Origin: Nephrocerus scutellatus
Taxonomy: Eukaryota > Arthropoda > Insecta > Diptera > Pipunculidae
NCBI GenBank assembly: GCA_947095585.1
Contig: OX352761.1
Span: forward strand, 87,630,779 to 87,694,778
DNA length: 64,000 bases
Direction: 5' to 3'
Under the pieces are notes generated by a model. The model searched no databases. It was not told where the DNA came from and saw nothing but the letters and a program-made list of their open reading frames with translations. Every line of letters starts with the position of its first letter. Positions within the stretch are counted from its first letter, which is position 1. The translations under genes were made by a program, and so were the position numbers. Shown one piece after another: positions 21,538-31,258 of the stretch.

Positions 21538-22287
21538 GAGCTTCTCAGCTCGCCATATGGAAAATTGTAGTTCAGCCTAAAGACTGAATTATCTTAAAAA
21601 GATTTTACTTTAAAAAAAAAACATTTTTTGTCTCCTAACTCCTATGAATAAAAAAAAACTCTAAATTACACCATCACAAGCTGACACGCGTCACGTCACC
21701 GCAAGCCAAGTTTTAAAACAAGTATTTGAAAAAAATACACGCGCGACGCGTCACGTCATAGCAAGCCAAGTTTAAAAACAAGTATTTAAAAAAAATTTAC
21801 ACGCGCCACACGAAAGACGTGACACGCGTCAAGTAAAGTCAAGTTTTAAAACAAGTACCTTTTTTTAAACAAAAAATTTACACGCGCGACATGTGTCACG
21901 TCATCGCAAGCCGAGTTTTAAAAAAAGTATTTAAAAAAAAATAAACGCACCACACGTGACGCGCGACACGTAACACGCGTCACGTCATCTCAAGCCAAGT
22001 TAGCAAACCAAGTTTTAAAACAAGTTTTTAAAAAAAAAATTACACGCGACACGTGACACGCGTCACGTCATCGCAAGCCAAGTTTTAAAACAAGTAATTA
22101 AAAAAAAAAAAAACGCGCCACACGCGACGCGTGTCACGTCATCGCAAGCCAAGCGCTTACCAATTGTTTTAAAACAAGTCTTATCAAATTATGACTGGTA
22201 GAAGTCGCGATATACAACCGGACAACCCGACACACGTACGCTAGAAAAATTTTCTTGTCCTCTGATTATTAGCTTCGCCCTTCGGGC
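21538..22287 (+). mobile_element. Non-autonomous insertion with internal satellite
   Basis: Interrupts the Jockey ORF2 between codons that are contiguous in the family. It opens with GCGAGCTTCTCAGCTCGC (a small palindrome) and closes with GCTTCGCCCTTCGGGCTCGC (another). Relatives lie inverted at 16,450-17,455. A similar palindromic end, AAGCTCAGAAGCTCGC, occurs near 31,277. No ORF. The flanks TACTAAA and TCATAAA may be a diverged 7-8 bp target duplication. Confidence 0.55.
21675..22165. repeat. CG-rich tandem repeat, ~65-75 bp unit
   Basis: About seven units of ACACGCGTCACGTCATCGCA, then AGCCAAGTTTTAAAACAAGT and an A run. The ACGCGTCACG core is dense in CpG and near-palindromic, in sharp contrast to the AT-rich surroundings. 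The units vary in length through the A runs. Confidence 0.75.
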
Positions 22288-22691
22288 TCGCAATCATAAA
22301 ACCAATATGGACTTACGGGATTCAAATATGGGGAACTGCCTGAACGACAAACATTAACATGATTCAAAGACTGCAAACAAAAATTCTCAGAACCATTGTA
22401 AACGCACCATGGTATATAACCATGAAGACTTACAACGTGATCTCAACATCCTCACTGTAAAAGACGAAATAAAAATGATAAGCAGAAAACATCAAATCGC
22501 GCTTTGTAATCACACAAATGATCTAATACAAAGCTTACCCGAACGAGAAACCAACACAAGAAGACGATTGAGAAGACGCAAACCGGTAGACCTCCAATAT
22601 AATTAAATAAGGAAAAGCTATATTCAATGAACGTTTTAACCTGTAATGTAATTGTAATTCTGTATCGTTTAACTAGTATCTGTAAGGCAAT

Positions 22692-22880
22692 GAGAATATG
22701 CTTGCATTGCATATTCCCACAAATAATGATTTACTTGAATTTGGACATGCAGTTTGGGATTGGCCTTTGCATTGCGCATTCATTCGTTCATTACACCGCG
22801 ATGTACTCATGTTGCCGACGTTGATAATTCAGGTGTGGGAAACGAAATGTAATTGTGCATATCTTGCACTATTTCACTTC
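22692..22880. repeat. LTR-like fragment, right half (split)
   Basis: TGAGAATATGCTTGCATTGC through GTGTGGGAAACGAAATGTAA matches 31,050-31,240 closely. Together with 17,456-17,575 it rebuilds the order seen unbroken at 30,905-31,258. Positions 22,880-23,024 are AT-rich with nothing recognised. Confidence 0.55.
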
Positions 22881-23690
22881 TCCCTCCCCTTGAATCGTCA
22901 ATGTCTTCATTAATCTGATCATTACGATTTTTCTAAAGTAACATTTTTTTAAATTATTACAATTATACAGCTTTGTTTTCAAATAATCTTTATTTACAAT
23001 TATTTCAATTCTTTGTTCTAGTGCTACGAGGGGTGCCGTAAATGTTTTTAGAAAATGGTAATACTAGTGTTTTCCGATGTAAATCTCTATGCCAGTCAAA
23101 TAGTTTAACATTTTTCGTCCGTTCGCATTGCAACATCGTTTTTTTTTAATGAATTCAGTGAAAAAATGGAATTATCGCGTGAAAATTTTCGTGTGATGAT
23201 TTTTTACGATTTTCGAAAGGGGCTAACTCAACAACAGTGCTTCGAATCACTTCATTCGACTTTTGGTGACGAAGCACCGTCCTTGGCTAGTGTTTATAGT
23301 TGATACAATGAATTTAAACGCGAACGACGTTCACTCAAAGACGAGCCTCGTGAAGGTCGTCAAAAAACAGCTGTTGTGCCAGAAAACATTGATGCTGTGA
23401 GAAAACTGATTAAAGAGGATCGTCAAGTGAGTTATCGGGCATTAGTAACACCAGCGTATATACGATCTTTCATGAAAATTTAAAGGTGCGGAAGCTACGT
23501 GCATGTTGGATTCCACATTTCGTGTCGATTGGTGCCGCCAAATGCTTGAAAAATTTGTTGAAGGTACTTACAAAAATGACATGTGACGAGTCATTGATAT
23601 TTGCGTGAGCCGGAAGGAAAATGGCAATCGACTGTTTGGGTCTTCCAATTTGAAGAAGCTTTCTAAAACTAATTCTTATAATTAGCCCTG

Positions 23691-24514
23691 ATTCCAATTA
23701 CTCCCCGTGGGGGTCCAGCTGCATCTTAACCTATTTATGGATAGGGTGCGAGCCTCTACCACGGAAAATAAGAAGGGCCGCGGGTACTTAGAGTATGTCT
23801 TCTAATTTGCGACCCAGAAAGGATAGTAGCCCTAGCCTAGCCTAGAGATAAATCTTTTGGGTAACTCTTCGTATTTAGTAGCTCATTTCGTACACAGAAA
23901 GACCGTCATGAACGCTTATAATAGATTCTATTCTATTCTGCTTGGTGGTGCTTGCTTTAGAGTCCTAGTTGTAGATGATGTTTCGAGGTTCCGGACAAAA
24001 GTGCTGCTAGGGTCTGCTTTGCAACCGCCCAGGAACTCATCGCTGAAGGAACCGAGGTCATTGACACTAGATCTCAACAAGATAGCCTTTGGTAGCACGG
24101 GAGGGACCAGGTTTGACCGTGAGGTTGACCTGGTCTGAGGACAACTATGGCTGTGGACTCAGTTCATTCTGGGGATGTAACGTGGAGGCTGAGGTTTTAC
24201 TCTCGAAAGAGGGGAATGCCTAAGAGGAATAGCATAATTATGAGCAAGCTTAATGGCGTAAGGTAGGAAAGCGCGGATTCGACCCACTCCAATAATGATG
24301 ATCCCAATAGCCTCTTTTCAGCTTATATCATAGTAATGATTGACTCGTTAATTTGTCCACCACTTTCCTTATCTAAGACAATAGCAACAAACAGCTGTGA
24401 CTCATGGATAAAGATTAGATCGGTTCATAACGGACATTCAGCTTGTGCCATATGCAAATGGTTAAAAAGCAATTTGCCGATTTTTAAAAAAAAACACCAA
24501 AAGAAAATCCAACA
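23691..24514. other. Unclassified insertion within mariner
   Basis: Separates mariner codons that are adjacent in the family. It contains a GC-richer stretch (CCCCGTGGGGGTCC; CGAGCCTCTACCACGG) and a segment ending in AATAATGATGATCCC near 24,290, like the short-repeat tails of some LINEs. No convincing frame. It may be a LINE 3' UTR or a SINE; I cannot tell. Confidence 0.4.
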
Positions 24515-24722
24515 AAAGTTGTGCTCAGAGCTCAGAGCGTTGGCAAGCAAATGGGCGTGTTTCTTCACAAAACCCGGTCATGTGGCTAGTGTGGCTCTTG
24601 AAAGTAAAAAGACAGTCAATTCAGCTTGGTATACGACCATTTGTTTACCTGAGGTTTTCAACAAATTAAGAGAAAACAACCCAAAACGGCGAATCATTTT
24701 GCATCACGATAATGTGAGCTCA

Positions 24723-25567
24723 CACCAACCTTGCTCTTCAAAATACCCCAAACCGAGAAATCTAGCGGATTTGCATCCGGTGAATTTGATGGCCATTGGG
24801 CAGTGGAAATGAACCGCGAACGCTGTTTCTTAGCCAATCTTGATTGACGCGCGCTTTATGACTCGGCGCCGAGTCCTATTGAAATGTCCAGGCTCTGCGG
24901 CCGAAATGTTTTTGTGCCCAATGCTTCAACGCTTCCTCCAAACACATGATCCCGACAAATTTAAGCATTTATCTTGATGACACGGTCCAAAAAAACGAGC
25001 GGTGAACGGCTTTCGGCCGTTACGGCGGCCCAAACCATCACCATCGGCGCGCTTGGTTTCGAGTGGCAATCCGTTGGTCCAAATTTTCAGTAGAACGGCC
25101 GGGCAAGTAAATCCGGTCGTTTTGCTTGTTCACATATTGCTCAATAACGAACGGTGACTCATCGGAGAAAACCAAATTCGGCAAATCGCCACTTTCGTGC
25201 AAGCGTAACAACTCCTTTGCTCTTTCCACTCTAACTTTTTTTTGAGCATCGGTGAGACCATGCGTTTTTTGGAATTTCAAGGCCTTTAATCCAAGATGAT
25301 ATTTCCATATGTGCTCCATCCGTTCGAGCGCAATGTTCGCCTCACGAGCCATTTTTCTGCCGCTACGGCGCGGATTCCGAGCCAATTTGGCCTTCCGAAT
25401 GATATCCGGCGATGTTGCAGTGCGTTTCGGTCCACCACCATGGCGTTTTGCAATGCTGCCAGTATCGTTATATCGTTATAACGATTTATGGTGCGATAAA
25501 CAAACATTTTATTCACATGCAGATGTTTTAACTGGTTAACAATCTGCGGCTGTGGTTTTCCAGCCAA
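24723..25567 (-). pseudogene. maT-like transposase (broken)
   Basis: From 25,567 downward the frame opens MAGKPQPQIVNQLKHLHVNK (HTH region), then shifts to MARNPRRSGRKMARE and LGLKALKFQKTHGLTDAQKK. LPNLVFSDESPFVIEQYVNK holds the first catalytic Asp. Further shifts follow; TVLDR-type text and VWAAVTAE are still readable. Near 24,870 the QQDSAPSH block carries a TAG, and SPDANPLDF near 24,770 is the third-Asp region. The DNA-binding half and all three Asp regions are traceable but not in one frame. Confidence 0.7.
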
Positions 25568-25743
25568 AGAGCAATCACACTATTACGCTTGAATTCCATT
25601 GCGGATAACTTTTTTCTGAATATTTCCCACTAAAATGCTTTTGTACGCTTGTATACAATGGAATGAACTGTCATTAGTGTAAATTTGAGCGCTGGTTTGA
25701 CAGCAATGACAGTCTGAAGTTGGTAACAATTAGTGTCAGTCAC
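24723..25743 (-). mobile_element. maT-like (Tc1/mariner) element nested in mariner
   Basis: Opposite in orientation to the host mariner and placed between its second-Asp motif and its C-terminus. It encodes a distinct transposase with NPRRSGRKMAREANIALERM and the NKQNDRIYLPGRS signature of maT-type (DD37D) elements. Its own terminal repeats are not obvious, so the exact ends are inferred from where mariner coding stops and resumes. Confidence 0.65.
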
Positions 25744-26219
25744 CCGGTAGATCTTAAAGGCGAATATTTTGAAAAGCAATAAAGCAATTTTTGATGAAAT
25801 TTTTTAATTTTTTATTACTTTTACTAAAAACTTTTACGGCACCCCTCGTATTAAGGTTTTTGTTGAAATAGGATTCGATTGAGTCTTTAATCCTACAAAA
25901 ATTCATTCATTTCATTACGAAATATTCTTCGGACGTACAGTTAAATTCAGGGATTCGTTCTTCAGCCGTACAGCACGTATATGGAATGCTCTGCCAAACT
26001 CTGTCTTCCCACATCACTACGATCCACAGGCATTCAAAACACAAGCTCATAGACATCTCCTCTTTTCTCCTCCTCTTCCATAACTCCCACGCTGTGCGAA
26101 CCCCTTGAAGCGTGCGCGAATTATATAAAGGGTCCGCCAAATAACTTTTTTTTTTGAAAATGCTATAAAAGAAACTACTGAATATTTTTTAAAATTTCTT
26201 TTTTTATTTGAATTTTTTA
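24850..26219. repeat. 1,370-bp tandem duplication, copy 1
   Basis: Runs from the second-Asp region of maT, through the mariner 3' terminal repeat and a Jockey tail, into the first ~90 bp of the Tc1-type element. It is repeated immediately at 26,220-27,589 with a single obvious base difference (GGTCCAAAA versus GGTCAAAAA near 24,988/26,358). The junction is T/A-rich (TTTTTATTTG). Confidence 0.9.
25905..26120 (+). pseudogene. Jockey LINE tail fragment, duplication copy 1
   Basis: Reads FRDSFFSRTARIWNALPNSV, then FPHHYDPQAFKTQAHRHL, the conserved C-terminal tail of a Jockey-type ORF2. It sits between the mariner end and the Tc1 terminus. An identical copy lies 1,370 bp further on. Confidence 0.65.
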
Positions 26220-27589
26220 TTTGCTTTATGACTCGGCGCCGAGTCCTATTGAAATGTCCAGGCTCTGCGGCCGAAATGTTTTTGTGCCCAATGCTTCAAC
26301 GCTTCCTCCAAACACATGATCCCGACAAATTTAAGCATTTATCTTGATGACACGGTCAAAAAAAACGAGCGGTGAACGGCTTTCGGCCGTTACGGCGGCC
26401 CAAACCATCACCATCGGCGCGCTTGGTTTCGAGTGGCAATCCGTTGGTCCAAATTTTCAGTAGAACGGCCGGGCAAGTAAATCCGGTCGTTTTGCTTGTT
26501 CACATATTGCTCAATAACGAACGGTGACTCATCGGAGAAAACCAAATTCGGCAAATCGCCACTTTCGTGCAAGCGTAACAACTCCTTTGCTCTTTCCACT
26601 CTAACTTTTTTTTGAGCATCGGTGAGACCATGCGTTTTTTGGAATTTCAAGGCCTTTAATCCAAGATGATATTTCCATATGTGCTCCATCCGTTCGAGCG
26701 CAATGTTCGCCTCACGAGCCATTTTTCTGCCGCTACGGCGCGGATTCCGAGCCAATTTGGCCTTCCGAATGATATCCGGCGATGTTGCAGTGCGTTTCGG
26801 TCCACCACCATGGCGTTTTGCAATGCTGCCAGTATCGTTATATCGTTATAACGATTTATGGTGCGATAAACAAACATTTTATTCACATGCAGATGTTTTA
26901 ACTGGTTAACAATCTGCGGCTGTGGTTTTCCAGCCAAAGAGCAATCACACTATTACGCTTGAATTCCATTGCGGATAACTTTTTTCTGAATATTTCCCAC
27001 TAAAATGCTTTTGTACGCTTGTATACAATGGAATGAACTGTCATTAGTGTAAATTTGAGCGCTGGTTTGACAGCAATGACAGTCTGAAGTTGGTAACAAT
27101 TAGTGTCAGTCACCCGGTAGATCTTAAAGGCGAATATTTTGAAAAGCAATAAAGCAATTTTTGATGAAATTTTTTAATTTTTTATTACTTTTACTAAAAA
27201 CTTTTACGGCACCCCTCGTATTAAGGTTTTTGTTGAAATAGGATTCGATTGAGTCTTTAATCCTACAAAAATTCATTCATTTCATTACGAAATATTCTTC
27301 GGACGTACAGTTAAATTCAGGGATTCGTTCTTCAGCCGTACAGCACGTATATGGAATGCTCTGCCAAACTCTGTCTTCCCACATCACTACGATCCACAGG
27401 CATTCAAAACACAAGCTCATAGACATCTCCTCTTTTCTCCTCCTCTTCCATAACTCCCACGCTGTGCGAACCCCTTGAAGCGTGCGCGAATTATATAAAG
27501 GGTCCGCCAAATAACTTTTTTTTTTGAAAATGCTATAAAAGAAACTACTGAATATTTTTTAAAATTTCTTTTTTTATTTGAAAGTACAA
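26220..27589. repeat. 1,370-bp tandem duplication, copy 2
   Basis: Near-identical to 24,850-26,219. It contains a truncated maT frame (26,408-26,937, minus), a mariner 3' terminal repeat (27,194-27,220), the Jockey tail (27,275-27,490) and then the true start of the Tc1-type element. Confidence 0.9.
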
Positions 27590-28752
27590 TCCTTCCGGTT
27601 AACAATGGAAAATAGTTTCATTCAAATGGCTGCCTCGGCTGGCCATGCAGTAGCCTACACGATCGGTCCAATTTTTAAGCACATTATCGATTGTGTGCAG
27701 CTGTATTTCACCAATGGCTTCACGAATATTGTCCTTTAAAGCGTCAATTGTCTCTGGCTTGTCGGCGTAACACTTATCTTTTAGGGCACCCCACAAATAA
27801 TAGTCCAACGGTGTCAAATCGCAGCTCCGAGGTGGCCAAACGACATCAGCTCTGCGGCTGATAATGCGATCTTCAAAAACAGGGTGCCGTCCTGTTGAAA
27901 CCAAATGTTGCCAATATCCTCCTCTTCAATTTTTGTGAACAAAAATTCGTTCAACATGGCCCGATAACGATCGCCATTGACTATAACGGCCACTCCTTGC
28001 TCATTTTCGAAGAAAAATGGCCCAATTATGCCTCTGGACCAAAATCCGCACCAAACAGTGACTCGTTTTGGGTGTACCGGCTTTTCAATGTATGCGTGCG
28101 GGTTTTCTGTGCCCCAAATGCGACAATTTTGCTTGTTTACATACCCGCCAAGATCAAATGAGCTTCATCCGAAAAGATGATTTTTTTTGGCAAAATCGGC
28201 ATCTTCTGTAAGTCGATCGCAGGCCCACTCAGCGAAGCGAAAACGCATTGGATGGTCAGTTGGCTTCAACTCCTGAACCAATTGGACTTTGTATGGCGTC
28301 ATACCAAGGTCTTTATGCAAAATTCGTCTCAATGATGTCTCCGAAATGTTCAATTGTTGAGAACGACGGTGAATTGATGTTGATGGCGCTTCACGCATAC
28401 TTTCTGCCACAGCATCAACATTCTCGGGTGTACGCACTGTTTTTGGCTTTTCACGCTTTGGTTTATCGATGAGGATGCCAGTTTCTTTCACTTTTTTCAC
28501 AAGATAACGAACATACGGAGCTGACGGTGCTTCTCTTCTTCCAAAATCCGTACGCAATTTTCGTACACATCCTGCAACATTACCATGATTTTCAAAGTAA
28601 TGTCGCAATATTTCCCAGCGTTGTTCAAGCGTATACACAACCATATTCGTTCAGCGGAAGGATACAACTAATTATCTGTCAAATCAGACATGAGCTAAGT
28701 GTTACCATTCACGAAATAAGCACTAGTTGAAAAAAACTTTAGATGGCGGACC

Positions 28753-28755
<3 letters not shown>
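27498..28755 (-). mobile_element. Tc1/mariner-superfamily transposon
   Basis: Bounded by AAGGGTCCGCCA (27,498) and TGGCGGACCCTT (ending 28,755), each flanked by TA. About 1.26 kb with one transposase gene on the minus strand. Its first ~90 bp also occur at 26,128-26,219 because of the tandem duplication. Confidence 0.75.
27599..28644 (-). pseudogene. Tc1/mariner-type transposase, two lesions
   Basis: From 28,644 downward: MVVYTLEQRWEILRHYFENH (HTH), KPKTVRTPENVDAVAESMRE, SQQLNISETSLRRILHKDLG and HPMRFRFAEWACDRL. A one-base slip in an A run near 28,185 shifts the frame at the first-Asp motif (IIFSDEAH). GYVNKQNCRIWGTENPHAYI and VTVWCGFWSRGIIGPFFFE continue in the new frame to FQQDGT (second Asp). 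There a deletion of roughly 14 codons and a shift join PVFEDRIISRRADVVWPPRS, CDLTPLDYYLWG (third acidic region) and the C-terminus to 27,599. It is recent-looking but inactive. Confidence 0.8.
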
Positions 28756-28792
<37 letters not shown>

Positions 28793-28894
28793 GGAAGGAT
28801 ACAACTAATTATCTGTCAAATCAGACATTAGCTAATTGTTACCATTCACGAAATAAGCACTAGTTGAAAAAAAACTTTAGATGGCGGACCCTTT
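28655..28894. repeat. Duplicated Tc1-type terminus around a poly(A) run
   Basis: About 102 bp of the element end (28,655-28,756, CGGAAGGATACAACTAATTA to the terminal repeat) is repeated at 28,792-28,894 with few changes. The two are separated by 35 consecutive A (28,757-28,791). Confidence 0.85.
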
Positions 28895-29184
28895 TTTTTT
28901 ATTTTTTTTTTTATTTTACTTATTTCTAAAATTAATTGTGTTACTTCTTGTTCTGGTCCTTTCATCAACCTCAATATCAGAAAAGTTACGATCTTCTCGC
29001 TCTGGGGTGTGAATCGTGGGTATTAGTGCGGATATGTGTTTAAAGTTGTGAAAACAGAAATGCCTCCTTCAATTGACGAATGTTAGGCTAATTACTCTCC
29101 TAATGAATTTGATGCTGCTGTTGCTGATGATCATGCTGCTTCTTTAGTCGAAAAAAATTCACAACGAACAATGTGTTTTTTCTT
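28895..29184. other. T-rich and unassigned DNA
   Basis: Starts with a T-rich run (to about 28,920). It includes GCTGCTGTTGCTGATGATCA. No supported gene. Confidence 0.4.
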
Positions 29185-29505
29185 TCATTTTTGCTGCAAA
29201 CAAAATAAGCTTTCGCCGCAGCTAAAGTTGGAATTTTGAAAATTTCCGAAAATGCTTACAATGGCGAACTTCTTTCTTGATATAAAGTCCAGCTCCACCA
29301 ACGAGACTCCAACTGGTGTGATCTCCACAAATTTAAGCAGTATTACCTGGAGGCGGCAACTTGCAAATGAGTGGTACGCCTTGTTGAGTCCCTCTTCATC
29401 ATTGCAGGCTTCTAACCGTTTCACACTTGCCTGTAGCAATGCACTCTCCTGATTTCAACGGTTGGTGGTGGTGAGTTGTCCTCCATTGTATTTGAACCAA
29501 TAAAC
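29185..29505 (-). other. Unrecognised minus-strand coding-like stretch
   Basis: An ATG near 29,487 reads MEDNSPPPTVEI; after a one-base shift near 29,440 the frame continues LLQASVKRLEACNDEEGLNK and AYHSFASCRLQVILLKFVEI, ending at 29,185. The composition is protein-like but I do not recognise the family. A retroelement gag remnant or a decayed host exon is possible. Confidence 0.3.
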
Positions 29506-29660
29506 TAATTAACCCTCTTAACCAGTTTCAGTTTCGAGTTTAAGGTAAAGAAGTCTTGCCCAGTTCTAGGTTTGAAGGTTTAATAAAATTTACTGCTGGA
29601 ACTCCAGATTGATATTCCCTCAACCTTGTGTGTTTCCTTTAGCAAGAAGTTCTTCCTGAC

Positions 29661-30762
29661 TTCTTCTTCTTTATGTCCTGTATCCCCTTGTGGGTCCTAC
29701 GGCCTCTACTACGCCTACGTGCCATCGCGTGCGGTTCCTGGCAATAAGCTTCAGCTCTCTCCAACTCTTCCCCAATTGCCGTGCCTCCTCTTCAACTGTT
29801 CTGCGCCATGTATTTCTCGGACGACCTGTTCTTCTACCATCCTGAGATAACGGGTTCCATTGCATTGCGTAGTTTGCTATGGAACTGTCGCCTTTTCGGA
29901 GTGTATGACCAATCCACTGCCACTTCCGTCGTTGGATGGTTGTGCCTGTTGGTTCCTGACCCGTTCTCTGGTAAAGATGTTCGTTAGAGATACGATTAGG
30001 CCAGAAAACCCTTAAGATGTTCCGTAGGCACCTATTTACGAATGTTTGTAACCTTTTTGTGATAGTAGCGGTCACCTTCCAAGTGCTGCACCCATACAAC
30101 AGCACAGATTCAACATTTGAGCGGAACAGTCGCAGCTTGGTGTTTAAGCTGATCGCATTGCTTCGCCATATCATGGACATCATTCCAAACAACTATTTTG
30201 CTTTGCCGAATCGGTTGACAATGTCCTGTTCGGTTCCACCTTCGGTCGAGACAATACTCCCAAGATATTGGAAACTCTCTACTCTCTCTACCGGCTGTCC
30301 AGCAATGTTAACATGAGTAAGTGAGTTAGTGCCGAGGTTGATGATTTTGGTTTTGGCGGTATTAATCTTCAAACCCGCAACATTTGCCTCCCTCTCCACA
30401 TTTGTTGTCATTTGGTGCAGCTCAATAATTCTGTGTGAGAGTAAACAAACGTCGTCAGCGTAATCCAGATGTTTGAGTTGAGATGTAAGAGTCCAACGAA
30501 TTCCTCCGTTTCCAGTAGATAAAGCTGCGCGAAGTACATCGCTAATCACCAACAAAAAAAGTATCGGCGATAGAATGCAACCTTGTCGTACCCCACTTAG
30601 GATCTCGAATTCCTCCGACAGCTTTCCTCTATGTAGCACATGGCATTTAGAGCCATCATAGGTTGGTTTAATAATAGCAATTAGTTTATCGGGTATACCT
30701 CTCCTGCGCAAGGCGAGCCAGATAAACTGTCTGTTGACACTGTCAAACGCCTTCTCAAAATC
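29661..30762 (-). mobile_element. RTE-type LINE, 5'-truncated second copy
   Basis: Highly similar to 7,557-8,634 on the opposite strand, with the same GAA/TTC-type 3' end at about 29,661. It starts abruptly at GATTTTGAG (30,762), as a 5'-truncated LINE insertion does. It retains the ~26 nt that the other copy lost, so it shows the original reading frame there. Confidence 0.8.
29671..30762 (-). pseudogene. RTE reverse transcriptase, C-terminal half
   Basis: Reads FEKAFDSVNRQFIWLALRRR, ILSGVRQGCILSPILFLLVI and LKHLDYADDVCLLSHRI (catalytic YADD), then the thumb and C-terminal domain. A TAG replaces a Ser codon near 30,190 (GKAK-stop-LFGMM versus GKAKSVFGMM in the first copy). Otherwise open. 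The missing N-terminus reflects incomplete reverse transcription. Confidence 0.8.
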
Positions 30763-30904
30763 CTGACTTGAAGGATCGAAATCCACCAGGTTAAAGTCCT
30801 TGTGTTGTAGGATGATGATTTTCATTCGCCATATATCATCCAGTGTATTTGATCCTCACAACACAGTTCATTATTAACACAGTAGTCAGTGCTACCTGAC
30901 TGGC

Positions 30905-31258
30905 GCAGTCATTGAGATACAACGCGACTTTTTTACTTAAAGTTCACTTTATTTAAATTTGGGTTTACTAATTCGAAAAATAATAACTAAACCTAACATA
31001 ATAATATTCTTATCTTAATAGAAGGCGCAAGTGCCGAATTGCATTTGCGTGAGAATATGCTTGCATTGCATATTCCAACGAATAATAATTTACTTGAATT
31101 TGGACATGCAGTTTGGGATTGGCCTTTGCATTGCGCGTGCATTCGTTTAATACACCGCGATGTACTCATGTTACCGACGTTGATAATTCAGGTGTGGGAA
31201 ACGAAATGTAATTTGAAATTACATAACATTGTGCATATCTTGCAGTATGTCACTTAAA
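30905..31258. repeat. LTR-like fragment, unbroken copy
   Basis: Contains in order the two pieces found apart at 17,456-17,575 and 22,692-22,880. The minus strand carries AAATAAAGTGAACTTTAAGT (a poly(A)-signal-like region). A TGGCGCAGTC phrase, reminiscent of Gypsy primer sites, lies just outside at about 30,902, although its orientation does not settle the matter. I call it a probable solo-LTR fragment. Confidence 0.45.

Larger units (their letters stand above)
19258..22606 (+). pseudogene. Jockey LINE ORF2: endonuclease-reverse transcriptase
   Basis: Begins with MDINLNLKIVIWNSNGLIQH. Degenerate endonuclease motifs follow: GGTAIIIRQ, IAGGEFNAKN and LSSDHSPIII (19,258-19,850). The RT frames (20,460-21,390) read WKVSKIIAIPKPGKDP, LYRPISLLPIISKIFE, SVYLDVAKAFDSVWHKG, IDAGVPQGSILGPTLY and LALFADDTVILSS, so the catalytic FADD is present. 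A further frame carries the thumb (LTWKPHIISKRNQIKNKFRQ). Frameshifts lie near 19,665, 20,455, 20,840 and 21,384. The thumb is split by an insertion after LLIYKTKIL and resumes at PIWTYGIQIWGTA (about 22,296). Inactive. Confidence 0.75.
17600..22690 (+). mobile_element. Jockey-clade LINE, full length but decayed
   Basis: Carries a 5' leader (about 17,600-17,916), a gag-like ORF1 with zinc knuckles, an ORF2 with endonuclease and reverse transcriptase, and a short AT-rich 3' end. An unrelated element interrupts ORF2 at 21,538-22,287. The flanks are two halves of one LTR-like repeat, so the LINE interrupted that repeat. I cannot fix the exact ends, and no clear target-site duplication is visible. 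Confidence 0.65.
23166..25783 (+). pseudogene. mariner transposase, fragmented
   Basis: The ATG at 23,166 gives MELSRENFRVMIFYDFRKGL, the N-terminal helix-turn-helix of mariner transposases, then DEPREGRQKTAVVPENIDAV. TGA at 23,301 replaces the Trp of the usual SVYxW. CDESLIFA near 23,590 is the region of the first catalytic Asp, and QSTVWVFQFEEA follows in another frame. After the first insertion, WACFFTKPGHVASVALE and PKRRIILHHDNVSSH (second Asp) are intact. The third-Asp segment was lost when maT landed. Only the last residues, VDLKGEYFEKQ, remain beyond it. It would cut and paste the element at TA sites; dead. Confidence 0.8.
23025..25850 (+). mobile_element. mariner element with two insertions
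   Basis: Ends in 27-bp inverted repeats (23,025-23,051 and 25,824-25,850; TACGAGGGGTGCCGTAAA shared, one mismatch overall) that start with the TA target dinucleotide. The transposase is split in three: N-terminus 23,166-23,690, middle 24,515-24,722, C-terminus about 25,744-25,783 (VDLKGEYFEKQ, stop). An unclassified segment and a minus-strand maT element fill the gaps. Confidence 0.8.

Noticed and set aside
23470..23697. Minus-strand frame over the mariner N-terminal region
   Set aside because: Antisense of mariner coding DNA; no independent support.
24723..25850. mariner and maT as a natural chimera with shared terminal repeats
   Set aside because: The mariner C-terminal residues and stop lie outside maT, next to the terminal repeat, which shows simple nesting.
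29185..29505. Conserved host gene exon
   Set aside because: Protein-like but needs a frameshift, has no recognised domain, and lies among transposon debris; kept only as unassigned.
30900..30925. TGGCGCAGTC as a functional Gypsy primer-binding site
   Set aside because: No LTR end directly precedes it in the right orientation, and downstream DNA looks like LTR poly(A) region on the opposite strand.
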